NCBI RefSeq assembly: GCF_029392855.1
Contig: NZ_CP113945.1
Span: 992,001-1,056,000, forward strand
Reading direction: 5' to 3'
Source of the DNA: Lactobacillus sp. ESL0680
GTDB lineage: Bacteria > Bacillota > Bacilli > Lactobacillales > Lactobacillaceae
DNA length: 64,000 nt
Positions 10,493 through 19,391 of the stretch are shown piece by piece. The notes below the pieces were generated by a model. That model saw only the letters and a list, made by a program, of their open reading frames with translations, did not search any database and was not told where the DNA came from. Both the position numbers and the translations under genes were made by a program. Within the stretch, counting starts at the first letter, position 1. Each line of letters starts with the position of its first letter.

Positions 10493-10552
10493 TCAAGCGG
10501 TCATTTCAATATCTCGCCAAGTGTATGGCACCAAAATATTGATCGCTCTTGA
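10493..10552 (-). promoter_or_regulatory. Structured rpsB leader (candidate S2 autoregulatory element)
   Basis: Between promoter and ribosome site the transcript can form nested helices: TCAA-GCG arms at 10544-10552 and 10493-10499 (two-base bulge), CAATAT with ATATTG at 10536-10541 and 10507-10512, and an inner GCC/GGC pair. Nothing here codes. Ribosomal protein genes are often controlled by their own product binding such leaders; whether this is one is my inference. Confidence 0.45.
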
Positions 10553-10590
10553 TGTGTTTTACCTGCATGCTCTATTCAGCACACCATAAT

Positions 10591-10619
10591 AGAATACTAG
10601 ATTTAGCTGTAAGATGCAA
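10591..10619 (-). promoter_or_regulatory. Promoter of rpsB-tsf
   Basis: TTGCAT at -35 (10614-10619), 17 bases, then TATTCT at -10 (10591-10596), followed closely by an alternative TATTAT. This leaves a leader of about 120 bases before the rpsB start. Confidence 0.5.
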
Positions 10620-10621
10620 GA

Positions 10622-11653
10622 CTAAAAATCTACTCCATGCTCATGCAGAAATTTTTCTTTCCACTGTCTTGGATGATGTTTGAACCAATATTCGCGTTTA
10701 AGGGCTAAATTTTTATCAGTGAACTTCTCATGATAAATCATTTTAACGGGGCGTCTTGCCTTAGTATATTTCGCACCCTTGCCTGAATTATGGGCTGCCA
10801 GCCGTTTTTGTAAATTATCAGTAAAACCACCATAAAAACTGCCGTCGCTGCATAATAAAACATAAAAGAAATAATCTTTACTCTTTTGTCTTTGTGCGCG
10901 ATCCTCAGGCGTTTCACGAATAATACGCTGAATTGACGGCAAATAATTGCCTGCCCTGTCGTGAACTTCAATTGCGTCTTTTAAAACCAAACCATCACTA
11001 GCTGTATGCTTAACTGCCTCAATGATAATCAGATTGCTGTCATCGCCGCGATGCGAAACAAAAGGTTGAACGACCTTAATACTTAAATCGTGCTTCATAC
11101 AAAAGTAGGCAATTTCGTTTAACCGCTCAGGCCGATGCACCATAAACAGCTTGCCCTTCATTTTTAATAAGCCACTGGCAACGGCAATTATTTCTTCAAG
11201 ATTAATTAGAATTTCGTGACGCGCAATTGCCTTTTTCGGATCTGGATTAACATCATGACCTTCTGGCACCTTGAAATATGGCGGATTAACAACCACTACA
11301 TCATAAGAATCTTTACGTAAAAAGGCAGCCGCATCCTTAACATTTTTTTGAAAAACAGTTATTCGGTTTTCCATTTGATTAAGCTCAACAGAACGCCGTG
11401 CTTGTGAAGCTGCCTCCGGCTGAATTTCTACCGCATCATATTTTGCCCGATTAAAATATGCCATATAAATGCTAGCCGCACAATTGCCCGCACACAGGTC
11501 AGCAACTTTTGAGCGATCTCGGATTGCTTCTTTAGCTAGTGATGCCAAAAGCAAAGTATCAAGTGAAAAACTAAATGCTGTTTTATCCTGAATAATCTTC
11601 AAGTCATCACTATACATATAATCAATTCGTTCATTATTGGCCAATTTCACCAT
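10622..11653 (-). CDS. Fusion: tRNA1(Val) adenine-N6 methyltransferase (TrmN6-like) plus GIY-YIG domain
   Basis: Residues 1 to about 250 form a class I SAM methyltransferase of the TrmN6/YabB type, with [15 protein letters not shown] as the SAM loop and [19 protein letters not shown] as the N6-adenine NPPY motif. Residues about 262-340 form a UPF0213/YazA-like GIY-YIG domain ([45 protein letters not shown]). In Bacillus the two are separate adjacent genes, yabB and yazA, so the reading frame here is a fusion of neighbours. The methyltransferase half probably modifies A37 of tRNA-Val; the role of the GIY-YIG half is unknown. Divergent from plsC, with its own AGAGGAC ribosome site. Confidence 0.88.
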   Translation of the reverse strand: MVKLANNERIDYMYSDDLKIIQDKTAFSFSLDTLLLASLAKEAIRDRSKVADLCAGNCAASIYMAYFNRAKYDAVEIQPEAASQARRSVELNQMENRITVFQKNVKDAAAFLRKDSYDVVVVNPPYFKVPEGHDVNPDPKKAIARHEILINLEEIIAVASGLLKMKGKLFMVHRPERLNEIAYFCMKHDLSIKVVQPFVSHRGDDSNLIIIEAVKHTASDGLVLKDAIEVHDRAGNYLPSIQRIIRETPEDRAQRQKSKDYFFYVLLCSDGSFYGGFTDNLQKRLAAHNSGKGAKYTKARRPVKMIYHEKFTDKNLALKREYWFKHHPRQWKEKFLHEHGVDF

Positions 11654-11659
11654 AAAATT

Positions 11660-11687
11660 TTGTCCTCTCCCTGAGCTTTGTTATAAT
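11660..11687 (+). promoter_or_regulatory. Promoter of plsC
   Basis: TTGTCC (11660-11665), 16 bases, TATAAT (11682-11687), followed by the AGGAG ribosome site and the plsC ATG at 11716. It overlaps the upstream region of the divergent methyltransferase fusion gene, so the two promoters must be very close. Confidence 0.7.
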
Positions 11688-11715
11688 ATTTTACAACAAC
11701 TGGAGGAGTTTAATC

Positions 11716-12330
11716 ATGTTTTATCATTTTATTCGCGCCGTTGCGCGATTTGTTATCTGGATTCTTAACGGTCATTTACATGTTTATCACAAAGAAAACA
11801 TCCCCGAAGGCAACTATATCCTAGCTGCTCCACACCGAACTTGGTGGGAACCAATTTTATTCGCCTTAGCTGCCAGTCCGAAGGAATTCATGTTCATGGC
11901 CAAAATCGAATTATTTAAAAATCCAATTTTACGATTCATTTTAACCCATGCGCATGCTTTTGCCGTTGACCGCAAACATCCCGGCCCTTCAGCATTAAAA
12001 ATTCCAATTAAGGGTTTAAAAAAAGGCGATTACTCATTAATTATTTTCCCATCGGGAACAAGGCATTCAGCTGAACTTAAAGGCGGAACCTTGGCAATTG
12101 CCAAATTATCGGGAACGCCAATTGTTCCTGTTGTCTATCAAGGACCCCTTACTTTCAAGGGACTGTTGAAACGCCAGCCGCTTGACGTTTGCTTTGGTAA
12201 GCCAATTCAAGTTGATCGTAAAACCAAATTAACTCACGAAAACGAAGCTGCCTTTGATGAACAATTAAAAAATGCTTGGGATCAAATCGATCACGAACAC
12301 AATCCTAATTTTCATTACGTTGCCAAATAA
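11716..12330 (+). CDS. plsC: 1-acyl-glycerol-3-phosphate acyltransferase family protein
   Basis: Membrane-associated acyltransferase that adds the second acyl chain to lysophosphatidic acid. A hydrophobic N-terminus precedes block I, HRTWWEP (His at about residue 37), block II around FMAKIELFKNPILRF, block III IIFPSGTRH, and block IV IVPVVYQGP. Length 204 is normal. Oddity: block I reads HX4E instead of the usual HX4D, and block III has FPSGTRH instead of FPEGTRS. The family is clear, but the exact acyl acceptor is an inference. Monocistronic, between a TATAAT promoter and a hairpin terminator. Confidence 0.85.
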   Translation: MFYHFIRAVARFVIWILNGHLHVYHKENIPEGNYILAAPHRTWWEPILFALAASPKEFMFMAKIELFKNPILRFILTHAHAFAVDRKHPGPSALKIPIKGLKKGDYSLIIFPSGTRHSAELKGGTLAIAKLSGTPIVPVVYQGPLTFKGLLKRQPLDVCFGKPIQVDRKTKLTHENEAAFDEQLKNAWDQIDHEHNPNFHYVAK

Positions 12331-12367
12331 AAAAGATTGAATTCATTACGAGTTCAATCTTTTTTTG
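12331..12367 (+). terminator. Intrinsic terminator after plsC
   Basis: AAAGATTGAA and TTCAATCTTT arms around an 11-base loop, followed by seven T. It directly follows the plsC stop. Confidence 0.9.
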
Positions 12368-12371
12368 TTAG

Positions 12372-12380
12372 TGCTAAAAT
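12372..12380 (+). promoter_or_regulatory. Probable extended -10 promoter of cfa
   Basis: TGCTAAAAT (TGn plus TAAAAT) just after the plsC terminator and 33 bases before the cfa start; the -35 region falls in the terminator T tract and is weak. Confidence 0.45.
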
Positions 12381-12413
12381 TAATAATATTTAAATGAACG
12401 GAGGAATTTTAAG

Positions 12414-13592
12414 TTGTTAGAAAAAACTTTTTACAAAATTATGCTCAGCAAGTCATTTCCTTTTCCAATTAAGGTGACCTACTGGGACGGTAAAAGTGAA
12501 ACCTACGGTAATGGCAATCCTGATATTGAAATTATTTTTAATGAAAAAATTCCAATGTCAGCAATCTCACGTAATGCTTCCCTAGCTCTAGGCGAAGCAT
12601 ACATGGATAAAAAAATCGAAGTTAAAGGCAGCCTGCAAAAATTAATTTGCGGTGCCTACGAAAGTTCAGAGAGCTTTTTACGGTCAAACAAGTTTCGCAA
12701 ATTCTTGCCTGAACAAAATCATAATGAGGAACAAAGTGAAAAAGATGTCCAAAGTCATTATGATATTGGCAACGACTTCTATCAATTATGGCTTGATCCG
12801 ACATTGACATATTCTTGTGCGTACTTTACCAGTGACAATCATGATAATCTTGAGCAAGCGCAAATTGCCAAGATCCATCATATCTTAAACAAACTGCATC
12901 CCGAAAAAGGCAAAACACTATTAGATATTGGCTGCGGCTGGGGAACGTTAATGCTCACTGCTGCTAAGGAATACGGCTTAAAGGTAACTGGCGTTACACT
13001 TAGCGAAGAGCAATACAAATTAGTACAAAAGAAAATCTATGACGAAAATTTGCAAGACGTCGCTGAAGTTAAACTTGAAGATTACCGTGAACTTGGTGAC
13101 CAACAATGGGATTACATTACTTCTGTCGGCATGTTTGAACACGTGGGCAAAGAAAACTTAGCCCAATATTTCAATGATGTTGCCAAATACCTGAAAAAAG
13201 ACGGTGTTGCCTTAATCCATGGCATTACTCGTCAACAAGGTGGTGCAACTAACGCTTGGCTTAATAAGCACATTTTCCCAGGTGGTTATGTTCCCGGTCT
13301 AAATGAAAATATTTCGCACATTATTGCCAGCGGTATGCAGGTTGACGATGTCGAAATGCTTCGGCGCCATTATCAGCGCACAATAGAAATTTGGGACAGT
13401 AACTTTAATGCGCACCGTGAACAAATTCAAAAACTAATGGGCGAGCGTTTTACCCGCATGTGGGACTTATACTTACAAGCCTGTGCTGCCTCATTTGAAT
13501 CCGGTAATATTGACGTCATTCAATATTTGATTACTAAGGGTCCATCTGGTAAAAACCTGCCATTAACCCGTGACTACATGTTAAATAAATAG
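12414..13592 (+). CDS. cfa: Cyclopropane-fatty-acyl-phospholipid synthase
   Basis: Transfers a methylene from S-adenosylmethionine across double bonds of membrane lipid acyl chains, giving cyclopropane (lactobacillic) acids. Motifs include the SAM loop [13 protein letters not shown] (about residue 170), [16 protein letters not shown], the TYSCAYF segment, and [12 protein letters not shown] and HGITRQQGG further on. Length 392 is normal. The start is TTG at 12414, fixed by CGGAGGAA nine bases upstream. Cyclopropanation in lactic acid bacteria is linked to acid and stationary-phase stress; no regulator site is visible here. Confidence 0.96.
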   Translation: MLEKTFYKIMLSKSFPFPIKVTYWDGKSETYGNGNPDIEIIFNEKIPMSAISRNASLALGEAYMDKKIEVKGSLQKLICGAYESSESFLRSNKFRKFLPEQNHNEEQSEKDVQSHYDIGNDFYQLWLDPTLTYSCAYFTSDNHDNLEQAQIAKIHHILNKLHPEKGKTLLDIGCGWGTLMLTAAKEYGLKVTGVTLSEEQYKLVQKKIYDENLQDVAEVKLEDYRELGDQQWDYITSVGMFEHVGKENLAQYFNDVAKYLKKDGVALIHGITRQQGGATNAWLNKHIFPGGYVPGLNENISHIIASGMQVDDVEMLRRHYQRTIEIWDSNFNAHREQIQKLMGERFTRMWDLYLQACAASFESGNIDVIQYLITKGPSGKNLPLTRDYMLNK

Positions 13593-13596
13593 ACTA

Positions 13597-13640
13597 AACA
13601 AAAAAACTAGCAGCTCGATTAGACTGCTAGTTTTTTGTTT
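13597..13640. terminator. Bidirectional terminator between cfa and the FAD oxidoreductase
   Basis: AACAAAAAAACTAGCAG pairs with CTGCTAGTTTTTTGTT across a 10-base loop, with T tracts on both strands. It separates convergent genes: cfa on plus and the FAD-linked oxidase on minus. Confidence 0.9.
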
Positions 13641-13642
13641 AA

Positions 13643-15043
13643 TTACATTTTGAAAATTTTACCTGGATTCAAAACATCATTTGGATCGAACAAGGTCTTA
13701 ACTTTCCGTAATAATTCGGTATAGTCATGACCATAAAAGTCTTCAAAGTTATCAGCACGGGCATAACCAATTCCGTGTTCACCAGACATATTACCATCAA
13801 GAGCTTTAGCCGTCTTGTACAGTTCGTCAATTACCTTTTTGCTCGTCTCAGCGTATTCCACGTCATTCATTTCATCTGAGCAAAGGTAAATGTGCAAATT
13901 ACCGTCGCCTGCATGACCAAAGTTAGGAATTCTGATATGCAATTCGTTTTCTAATTCTTCAATTCTATCCAGAACATCCGGAATATGATTAATTGGTACA
14001 CAAATGTCAATTTCATCCATTTTCGGCGTTGATTTTTGAATAGCTAAAAGCAAAGCTTCACGACATTCCCAAATCTTCTTGGCCTCATCAGAATCAGCAC
14101 TCAAAACAACTGCTTCTTCGGCCTTAAAGTCCTTAACTGTAGTCAAAGTCTGCTCTAATTCAGCCTTTAATTCTTCATCTGTAAAGGCATCAAGCCCAAG
14201 AATAATAAAACCGTCGCCATCTTTAATTGGGAATTGGTCACCAGCATATTCTTCCCACAAGTTGATTACTTTACGACCCATAAATTCAACTGTTGTTGGT
14301 ACAACACCGGATTTTAAAATTGCAGGTACTGACTTAATGGCATCATTTAAGGTTGGATAAGGAATAATTGCATTGATTGACTTACGAGGTTTTGGATAAA
14401 GCCGCAAAGTTACTTCGGTAATTACACCTAATGTTCCTTCTGCCCCAATAATCAAGTCTTTAAGTGAATATCCAGAAGCTGATTTAACTGCCTTAGAACC
14501 AAACTTATACAGCTTGCCGTCAGTTAAAACAACCTTTAATTCACGGATATGTTCTCTAGTAACACCATATTTAATCGCCTTCAAACCGCCGGCATTAGTT
14601 GAAACATTACCACCAATTGTTGCCCAGTGCATTGCTGGAGCTGGCATATATGTAAATGGCTTATCTGCCAAGTAGTCTTCAATATCCTTTAGTCTAATTC
14701 CTGCTTGAACAGTCATTGTCAAACTTTCAGGATCATAATCGAGCACATGATTCATTTTAACCATATCAAGCGAAATACCAGCATCAACGTTCAAGTTGGC
14801 ACCCATTAAACCAGTCGAATTACCACGAGGTACTACCGGAATATTGTTATCACTAGCGTACTTAACAATATTTTTAACTTCATCATTATTTACTGGTTGA
14901 ATTACCAATTCTGGCATTGCTCTAACAGTCTTGAACTGGTCGTGATCCCAATGCTCAGTTGGCTTAGTAATAAACCTCTCTGGCTCAGAAACAAATTTAC
15001 TTAAATTTTCACGATCAGTTTGATCGATTACATGATATTCCAT
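13643..15043 (-). CDS. FAD-linked oxidoreductase of the GlcD / D-lactate dehydrogenase family
   Basis: Flavoprotein oxidising a 2-hydroxy acid; D-lactate, glycolate and D-2-hydroxyglutarate are the candidate substrates known for the family. The FAD-binding PCMH domain covers about residues 35-215 (VVPRGNSTGLMGANL; ATIGGNVSTNAGGLKAIKYG; IIGAEGTLGVITEVTLRL), and the FAD-oxidase C-terminal domain follows with FGHAGDGNLHIY and NMSGEHGIGYARA. Length 466 matches GlcD. No iron-sulphur partner (GlcF-like) or permease adjoins it; it is flanked by its own promoter and a terminator, so it is transcribed alone. Substrate not decided by sequence. Confidence 0.85.
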   Translation of the reverse strand: MEYHVIDQTDRENLSKFVSEPERFITKPTEHWDHDQFKTVRAMPELVIQPVNNDEVKNIVKYASDNNIPVVPRGNSTGLMGANLNVDAGISLDMVKMNHVLDYDPESLTMTVQAGIRLKDIEDYLADKPFTYMPAPAMHWATIGGNVSTNAGGLKAIKYGVTREHIRELKVVLTDGKLYKFGSKAVKSASGYSLKDLIIGAEGTLGVITEVTLRLYPKPRKSINAIIPYPTLNDAIKSVPAILKSGVVPTTVEFMGRKVINLWEEYAGDQFPIKDGDGFIILGLDAFTDEELKAELEQTLTTVKDFKAEEAVVLSADSDEAKKIWECREALLLAIQKSTPKMDEIDICVPINHIPDVLDRIEELENELHIRIPNFGHAGDGNLHIYLCSDEMNDVEYAETSKKVIDELYKTAKALDGNMSGEHGIGYARADNFEDFYGHDYTELLRKVKTLFDPNDVLNPGKIFKM

Positions 15044-15099
15044 TGCAATTTCCTTTCTTATTGTAAAATTACAGATGTGATAAAAATCAACATAGACTA

Positions 15100-15128
15100 A
15101 ATTTACGCCACTGTGTAATCGCTGTCAA
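15100..15128 (-). promoter_or_regulatory. Promoter of the FAD-linked oxidoreductase gene
   Basis: Perfect TTGACA at 15123-15128, 17 bases, TAAATT at 15100-15105, about 57 bases before the start codon. Confidence 0.7.
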
Positions 15129-15138
15129 CTTTTATAAT

Positions 15139-15171
15139 AAAAAAAGCGAAGACTTACGGTTAAGTCCTCGC
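15139..15171 (-). terminator. Terminator after the ABC exporter pair
   Basis: GCGAGGACTTA and TAAGTCTTCGC arms with a four-base loop, then a T tract on the minus strand, starting a few bases beyond the stop of the 596-residue exporter subunit. Confidence 0.9.
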
Positions 15172-15176
15172 TCATA

Positions 15177-16958
15177 TTATTTTTGATTTTGCAAAGTATA
15201 CAAATTGTAATAATAGCCTTTTTGGGCCAATAATTCTTGATGGGTGCCGCGTTCAATAATTCTTCCCTGATTTAGAACAATAATCTGATCGGCATCAACG
15301 ATCGTTGATAAGCGGTGAGCAATTGCAAGGGTCGTCCGGCCTTGGCGTAAGCGATGAAGTCCCGCCTGAATTAACGTTTCCGTTTCGGTATCGACATTTG
15401 CTGTTGCTTCATCCAACACCAAAATTTTCGGATCCGTTACAAGCGTTCGAGCAAACGAAATCAGCTGTCGCTGTCCCTGACTAAATTCGCTGCCGCCTTC
15501 ATCAACTGCCGCATGATATTTGCCCGGCAATTTTTCAATAAAGTCAGCAGCCTGCACTGTCTCTGCAGCCCGTTTAATCTGCTGGTCCGTAATTTGCTCA
15601 TTATACAGGCGAATATTAGAACTAATATCGCCATAAAACATAAATGGATCCTGTAAGACCAGTCCTAATTTCTTTCGCAATTCTGCCTTAGGGTATTTTT
15701 TAATATCAACGCCATCAATCAGCACTTCTCCCTGATAAAATTCATAAAACCGCATCATTACGTTAATAATCGAGCTTTTACCCGATCCCGTATGACCGAC
15801 AATTCCCAGAGTTTCGCCTGGATTAACGGTAAAAGAAATATCATGCAGAATTTCGTTTTTCCCATCATAGGAAAAACTAACATGCTTAAATTCAATCTTG
15901 CCCTGCGTGATTGTCAATCCCGGCTGCTCATCCTGCTTAGGCTCATAATTAGTATCATCTAAAATACGAAAAATTCTTTTACCCGCAACAATCCCATCCT
16001 GAAAGAAGGTCATCTGATCCATCATATTTGAAATTGGATTAAAGAACTGCGAAATATACTGTGAAAAAGCATAGACGACCCCAGCAGGTACAAAAGTTTT
16101 TTGCAGTGGGAAACCAAAATACATTAAGGTTAACGCTAGAGCCAGCGAATAAAGCAGACTGGTCAACGGTGACAGCAGTAAGGAATTCAGATTAATCATG
16201 CTGAAACGCGTTTTCATTAGCGCCGCATTTTCATGCTCAAAATTACCGGTCATGCGCTTTTCTTGTTTAAACTGCTGAATTAACGAGACCCCCTCAATTG
16301 ATTCGTTCAAGTTGGTATTAATTCGGCTTAACCGCTCGCGATAATTACGGTAAAGTTTAGAACTGCGCTTGGAATATTGCCAAATAACCAGTAGGGAAAT
16401 TGGTAAGAAGGCTAACATGATGAGCCCCGCAAAGGCATTAGTGGTAAACATTGCCACCAATGCCGAAACAATTGAAAACAATGACAAGACAACACTTGAT
16501 AGAACCGTTAAGAAATTGCTCAACGTCATGGTATCATTGGTCACCCGCGAAACAATTGAACCAGCTGGTGTTTGGTCAAAATAACGCATCCCCAACGTAT
16601 GCAGTTTTTTATATAATTCGGCGCGCAAGCCCTCGAGAGACTTTTCTGATCCCAACGCAAAAAAGTATTCATACGTAAACTGCAAAATACCCTTGATAAC
16701 TGATCCGCCAGCATATAACAAGCCGGCAAAAATAATCACTTGCGTTGTAACATTGGCCTTAGCCAAATAATTATCAAGGAAAAATTGCAAACCATACGGC
16801 AGCAGGATATTGATAATACTGACAAGCAAGGCGCCGATTCCAGCAATAATCATTTCATTTTTAAAGCGCAGTACAAAGCGAACAAGCCGCTTAAAAATAT
16901 CAAACTGCTCTTTAACCGGAATCTCTTTGGACCAAACTGATTCATTCTGTTCATCCAT
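15177..16958 (-). CDS. ABC exporter subunit with canonical catalytic site (LmrD/YheH type)
   Basis: Half-transporter: six membrane helices (about residues 30-320), then a nucleotide-binding domain with Walker A GHTGSGKSS, signature FSQGQRQ, Walker B ILVLDEATANVD and an H-loop AIAHRLS. The catalytic glutamate is present. With the 584-residue neighbour it should form a heterodimeric multidrug or lipid exporter like LmrCD or TM287/288. The start is uncertain: ATG at 16958 stands one base after the neighbour's stop with AGGTGAG before it, while a GTG at 16967 would give a three-residue longer protein. Substrate unknown. Confidence 0.88.
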   Translation of the reverse strand: MDEQNESVWSKEIPVKEQFDIFKRLVRFVLRFKNEMIIAGIGALLVSIINILLPYGLQFFLDNYLAKANVTTQVIIFAGLLYAGGSVIKGILQFTYEYFFALGSEKSLEGLRAELYKKLHTLGMRYFDQTPAGSIVSRVTNDTMTLSNFLTVLSSVVLSLFSIVSALVAMFTTNAFAGLIMLAFLPISLLVIWQYSKRSSKLYRNYRERLSRINTNLNESIEGVSLIQQFKQEKRMTGNFEHENAALMKTRFSMINLNSLLLSPLTSLLYSLALALTLMYFGFPLQKTFVPAGVVYAFSQYISQFFNPISNMMDQMTFFQDGIVAGKRIFRILDDTNYEPKQDEQPGLTITQGKIEFKHVSFSYDGKNEILHDISFTVNPGETLGIVGHTGSGKSSIINVMMRFYEFYQGEVLIDGVDIKKYPKAELRKKLGLVLQDPFMFYGDISSNIRLYNEQITDQQIKRAAETVQAADFIEKLPGKYHAAVDEGGSEFSQGQRQLISFARTLVTDPKILVLDEATANVDTETETLIQAGLHRLRQGRTTLAIAHRLSTIVDADQIIVLNQGRIIERGTHQELLAQKGYYYNLYTLQNQK

Positions 16959-16959
16959 C

Positions 16960-18714
16960 TTACTCACCTACCTTTTCTTCTAATTCCTGCCGCCGCCACA
17001 TTTCCGCATACCAGCCATCTGCAGCTAGCAACTGTTCGTGTCTGCCGCGCTCGACAATTGCGCCATCTTTTAAGACTAAAATCAAATCGGCATTCATGAC
17101 CGACGTCAACCGGTGAGTTGCAATCATTGTTGTCTTACCAGCACGTTCCTTGCGCAATGATTGTAAAATTGCCATTTCGGTTCGCGCATCAACTGCCGAC
17201 AGAGCATCATCCAAGACCAAAATCTGGCTTTGCTTCAGTAATGCCCGCGCAATTGACATCCGTTGCTTTTGCCCTCCAGAAAGCGAAACCCCGTTTTCGC
17301 CAACCAGTGTCTTGTAGCCAGCCGGCATTTGCAAAATATCCTCATGTAGATCACTCTTTTTGGCAGCACTAACAATTGCATCCTCAGACGCATCAGCCTG
17401 TGAAAAGGCAATATTCTTTTGAATTGTCGTTGAAAACAAGTAATTATTTTGCGGTACATAAGATATTTGGCGCAAAAGGACATTGAGCGGAATTGTCCTG
17501 ATATCATAGCCATTTAACGTTATCTGCCCATCATACTTATCAAATTCGCGCAAAAGCAATTGAATAATCGTTGTTTTTCCTGAGCCGACCTTACCAACAA
17601 GACCTAAGGTCTGGCCTTTTTTAAGGGTAAAATCAATTTGGTGCAGAACTAGCAGTTGTGGTTCATCAGGATAAGCAAACGAATTAATCTGATAATTCAA
17701 ATCACCTGCTAAATCGTCAGCTGTTAGGCTTTCATTAGCATGCTGATCGGTAATTTGCGGCTGCTCATCCAGCAATTTTTCAACCCGGTCATAACTGGCA
17801 CTACCCCGCTCCAAAATATTGAATAGGTAGCCAATGGCAAACATCGGCCAAACCATGTTGCCAATGTAGGCAATAAAGGAAACTAACTGCCCGATTGTTA
17901 GAACCTTGTTAACAACCAGCAAGCCGCCATAAATAATCGTAATCGTATATGTTAGCCCAATAATAATTGTGCCTAGCGGATCAAACAAAGCATCCCACTT
18001 GAAGACTTTTTTATTAATCTTGATCGTATCATCAACCATCTGGTCAAATGCGGCGGTATCTTCGTCTCCTTGACCAAAAGTTTTGATAACTTTCATTCCC
18101 GAAACGGACTCCTGCGTCTTATTGTTTAACCGCGAAAAAGCCGCCTGCGACTCATCAAAGGCATCATGCAGATGATTACCCAATTGCCATGCACCCCAGG
18201 CTAAAAATGGCAGGGGCAATAACGCCACAATTGTCAGCCGCCAGTCAACAAAAATAATCATCGCTATCATGGTTGACACGCCCATAATTAACGAATCGAC
18301 CAAAGTCAAAACGCCAGCCCCAGCAACATCTTGGATTGCAGAAACGTCATTTGTTGCGTGCGCCATCAAGTCACCAGTTCTGTGCCGCTGGTAAAATGTC
18401 TGGTCCATCACCATAAAATGTTTAAACAATTTTGAACGTAATTGCCGTTCAAGTTCAGCTGCACCACCCCAAATTTGTTTACGCCAAAAATAGCGAAAAC
18501 CATATAGCAGTAAGGCAGCCGCGATAATCGCTAAAACTAATCCGCCATACTGCAGCCAACTAATATGACCTTGGTCAAGCTGATCCGCCATCAAACCTAA
18601 AATCCGCGGCGGTACTAAATTTACGATTGAAGTCAGTGCTAAAAAGGTTACACCAATTAAATAGCGCTTCTTTTCCTTTTTAAAAAACCAACCTAATTTT
18701 AAAAAAATTCCCAT
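16960..18714 (-). CDS. ABC exporter subunit with degenerate catalytic site (LmrC/YheI type)
   Basis: Half-transporter of 584 residues: membrane domain with about six helices (residues 15-310), then a nucleotide-binding domain with Walker A GKVGSGKTT, signature LSGGQKQR and Walker B ILVLDDALSAVD. Aspartate replaces the catalytic glutamate after Walker B, as known for the non-canonical subunit of heterodimeric exporters such as LmrCD and TM287/288. The adjoining 596-residue gene supplies the intact site. No clear promoter stands directly upstream; the yneF terminator lies 30 bases before it, so leaky read-through or a weak promoter must serve. Confidence 0.88.
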   Translation of the reverse strand: MGIFLKLGWFFKKEKKRYLIGVTFLALTSIVNLVPPRILGLMADQLDQGHISWLQYGGLVLAIIAAALLLYGFRYFWRKQIWGGAAELERQLRSKLFKHFMVMDQTFYQRHRTGDLMAHATNDVSAIQDVAGAGVLTLVDSLIMGVSTMIAMIIFVDWRLTIVALLPLPFLAWGAWQLGNHLHDAFDESQAAFSRLNNKTQESVSGMKVIKTFGQGDEDTAAFDQMVDDTIKINKKVFKWDALFDPLGTIIIGLTYTITIIYGGLLVVNKVLTIGQLVSFIAYIGNMVWPMFAIGYLFNILERGSASYDRVEKLLDEQPQITDQHANESLTADDLAGDLNYQINSFAYPDEPQLLVLHQIDFTLKKGQTLGLVGKVGSGKTTIIQLLLREFDKYDGQITLNGYDIRTIPLNVLLRQISYVPQNNYLFSTTIQKNIAFSQADASEDAIVSAAKKSDLHEDILQMPAGYKTLVGENGVSLSGGQKQRMSIARALLKQSQILVLDDALSAVDARTEMAILQSLRKERAGKTTMIATHRLTSVMNADLILVLKDGAIVERGRHEQLLAADGWYAEMWRRQELEEKVGE

Positions 18715-18743
18715 CTTTATTCCTATCTGACTTGCACCAAACT

Positions 18744-18776
18744 AAAAAAAAGACGGGGAACAATCCCCGTCTTTTT
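18744..18776 (-). terminator. Terminator after yneF
   Basis: AAAAGACGGGGA and TCCCCGTCTTTT arms with a short loop and a T tract on the minus strand; a strong GC stem between yneF and the ABC exporter genes. Confidence 0.92.
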
Positions 18777-18790
18777 AGTCAATCTTAAGA

Positions 18791-19009
18791 TTAATTATTT
18801 TGATGCTTCATCATGTTCATCACTTGGTTAACCTTCTTTGCAGAAGGCTTTTGTCCCATTTGTGACATCATCGCAACAATCATATCTTCACTGATTGGTG
18901 GATTTTCCTTAAAATATTTTTTCATGTATGATCTTGCACCGTAAAAGCCGCCAATTAAGCCGACTAATAGCGCAACAATAATTAAAACAATTGCTAATGC
19001 CAAATTCAT
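18791..19009 (-). CDS. yneF: YneF family (UPF0154) small membrane protein
   Basis: 72 residues: one N-terminal membrane helix (about 4-26, [20 protein letters not shown]) followed by a basic and then a polar helical tail ending in the family-typical [14 protein letters not shown]. Function unknown; in Bacillus the family is a conserved small membrane protein near the lexA region. Here it also lies near lexA. Its own promoter and terminator bracket it. Confidence 0.9.
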   Translation of the reverse strand: MNLALAIVLIIVALLVGLIGGFYGARSYMKKYFKENPPISEDMIVAMMSQMGQKPSAKKVNQVMNMMKHQNN

Positions 19010-19042
19010 AAAAACTAACTCCTCAAAATATCCAATAGTTAT

Positions 19043-19071
19043 ATCTTACCTAAACTTGCATAAAATTTAAA
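19043..19071 (-). promoter_or_regulatory. Probable promoter of yneF
   Basis: TTTAAA (19066-19071), 17 bases, TAAGAT (19043-19048), 34 bases before the yneF start. Confidence 0.4.
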
Positions 19072-19079
19072 GGTTAAAA

Positions 19080-19337
19080 TTAATCTTTTCTTAAACCTTT
19101 GCGTCTTTGTGCCTCTTTAGCCTTTTCAGATGTGACTTCCTTACCGTCTTTATCGATAATTACCATATCTTCAACGTTTTGCTTAAAACTAGCCCGGAAA
19201 TTCTTTAAAAATTCTTGGTGCAGCTTCTTGCGTTCCTCTTCCTCTTGCTCGGTCAGATTACTCGCCTTTTTCTTACGGTATAATTCATTAATTCGGTCAA
19301 TTGTTTGCTTTTCTTTATCTTGATTCATTTTTGACAC
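19080..19337 (-). CDS. DUF896 / YnzC family protein
   Basis: 85-residue cytoplasmic protein, strongly charged, with a helical hairpin (IDRINELYRKKKASNLTEQEEEERKKLHQEF at about 13-44) typical of the DUF896 family. In Bacillus subtilis ynzC is part of the SOS-induced yneA-yneB-ynzC operon facing lexA; here the gene is likewise divergent from lexA, while yneA and yneB equivalents are absent. Function unknown. Shared SOS control through the box at 19392-19405 is likely but not shown. Confidence 0.85.
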   Translation of the reverse strand: MSKMNQDKEKQTIDRINELYRKKKASNLTEQEEEERKKLHQEFLKNFRASFKQNVEDMVIIDKDGKEVTSEKAKEAQRRKGLRKD

Positions 19338-19391
19338 CTCTTATTAAAAAAGTCTACCTTATTTGTCCCCAGAAAAAAAGTTTTAGTTCTT

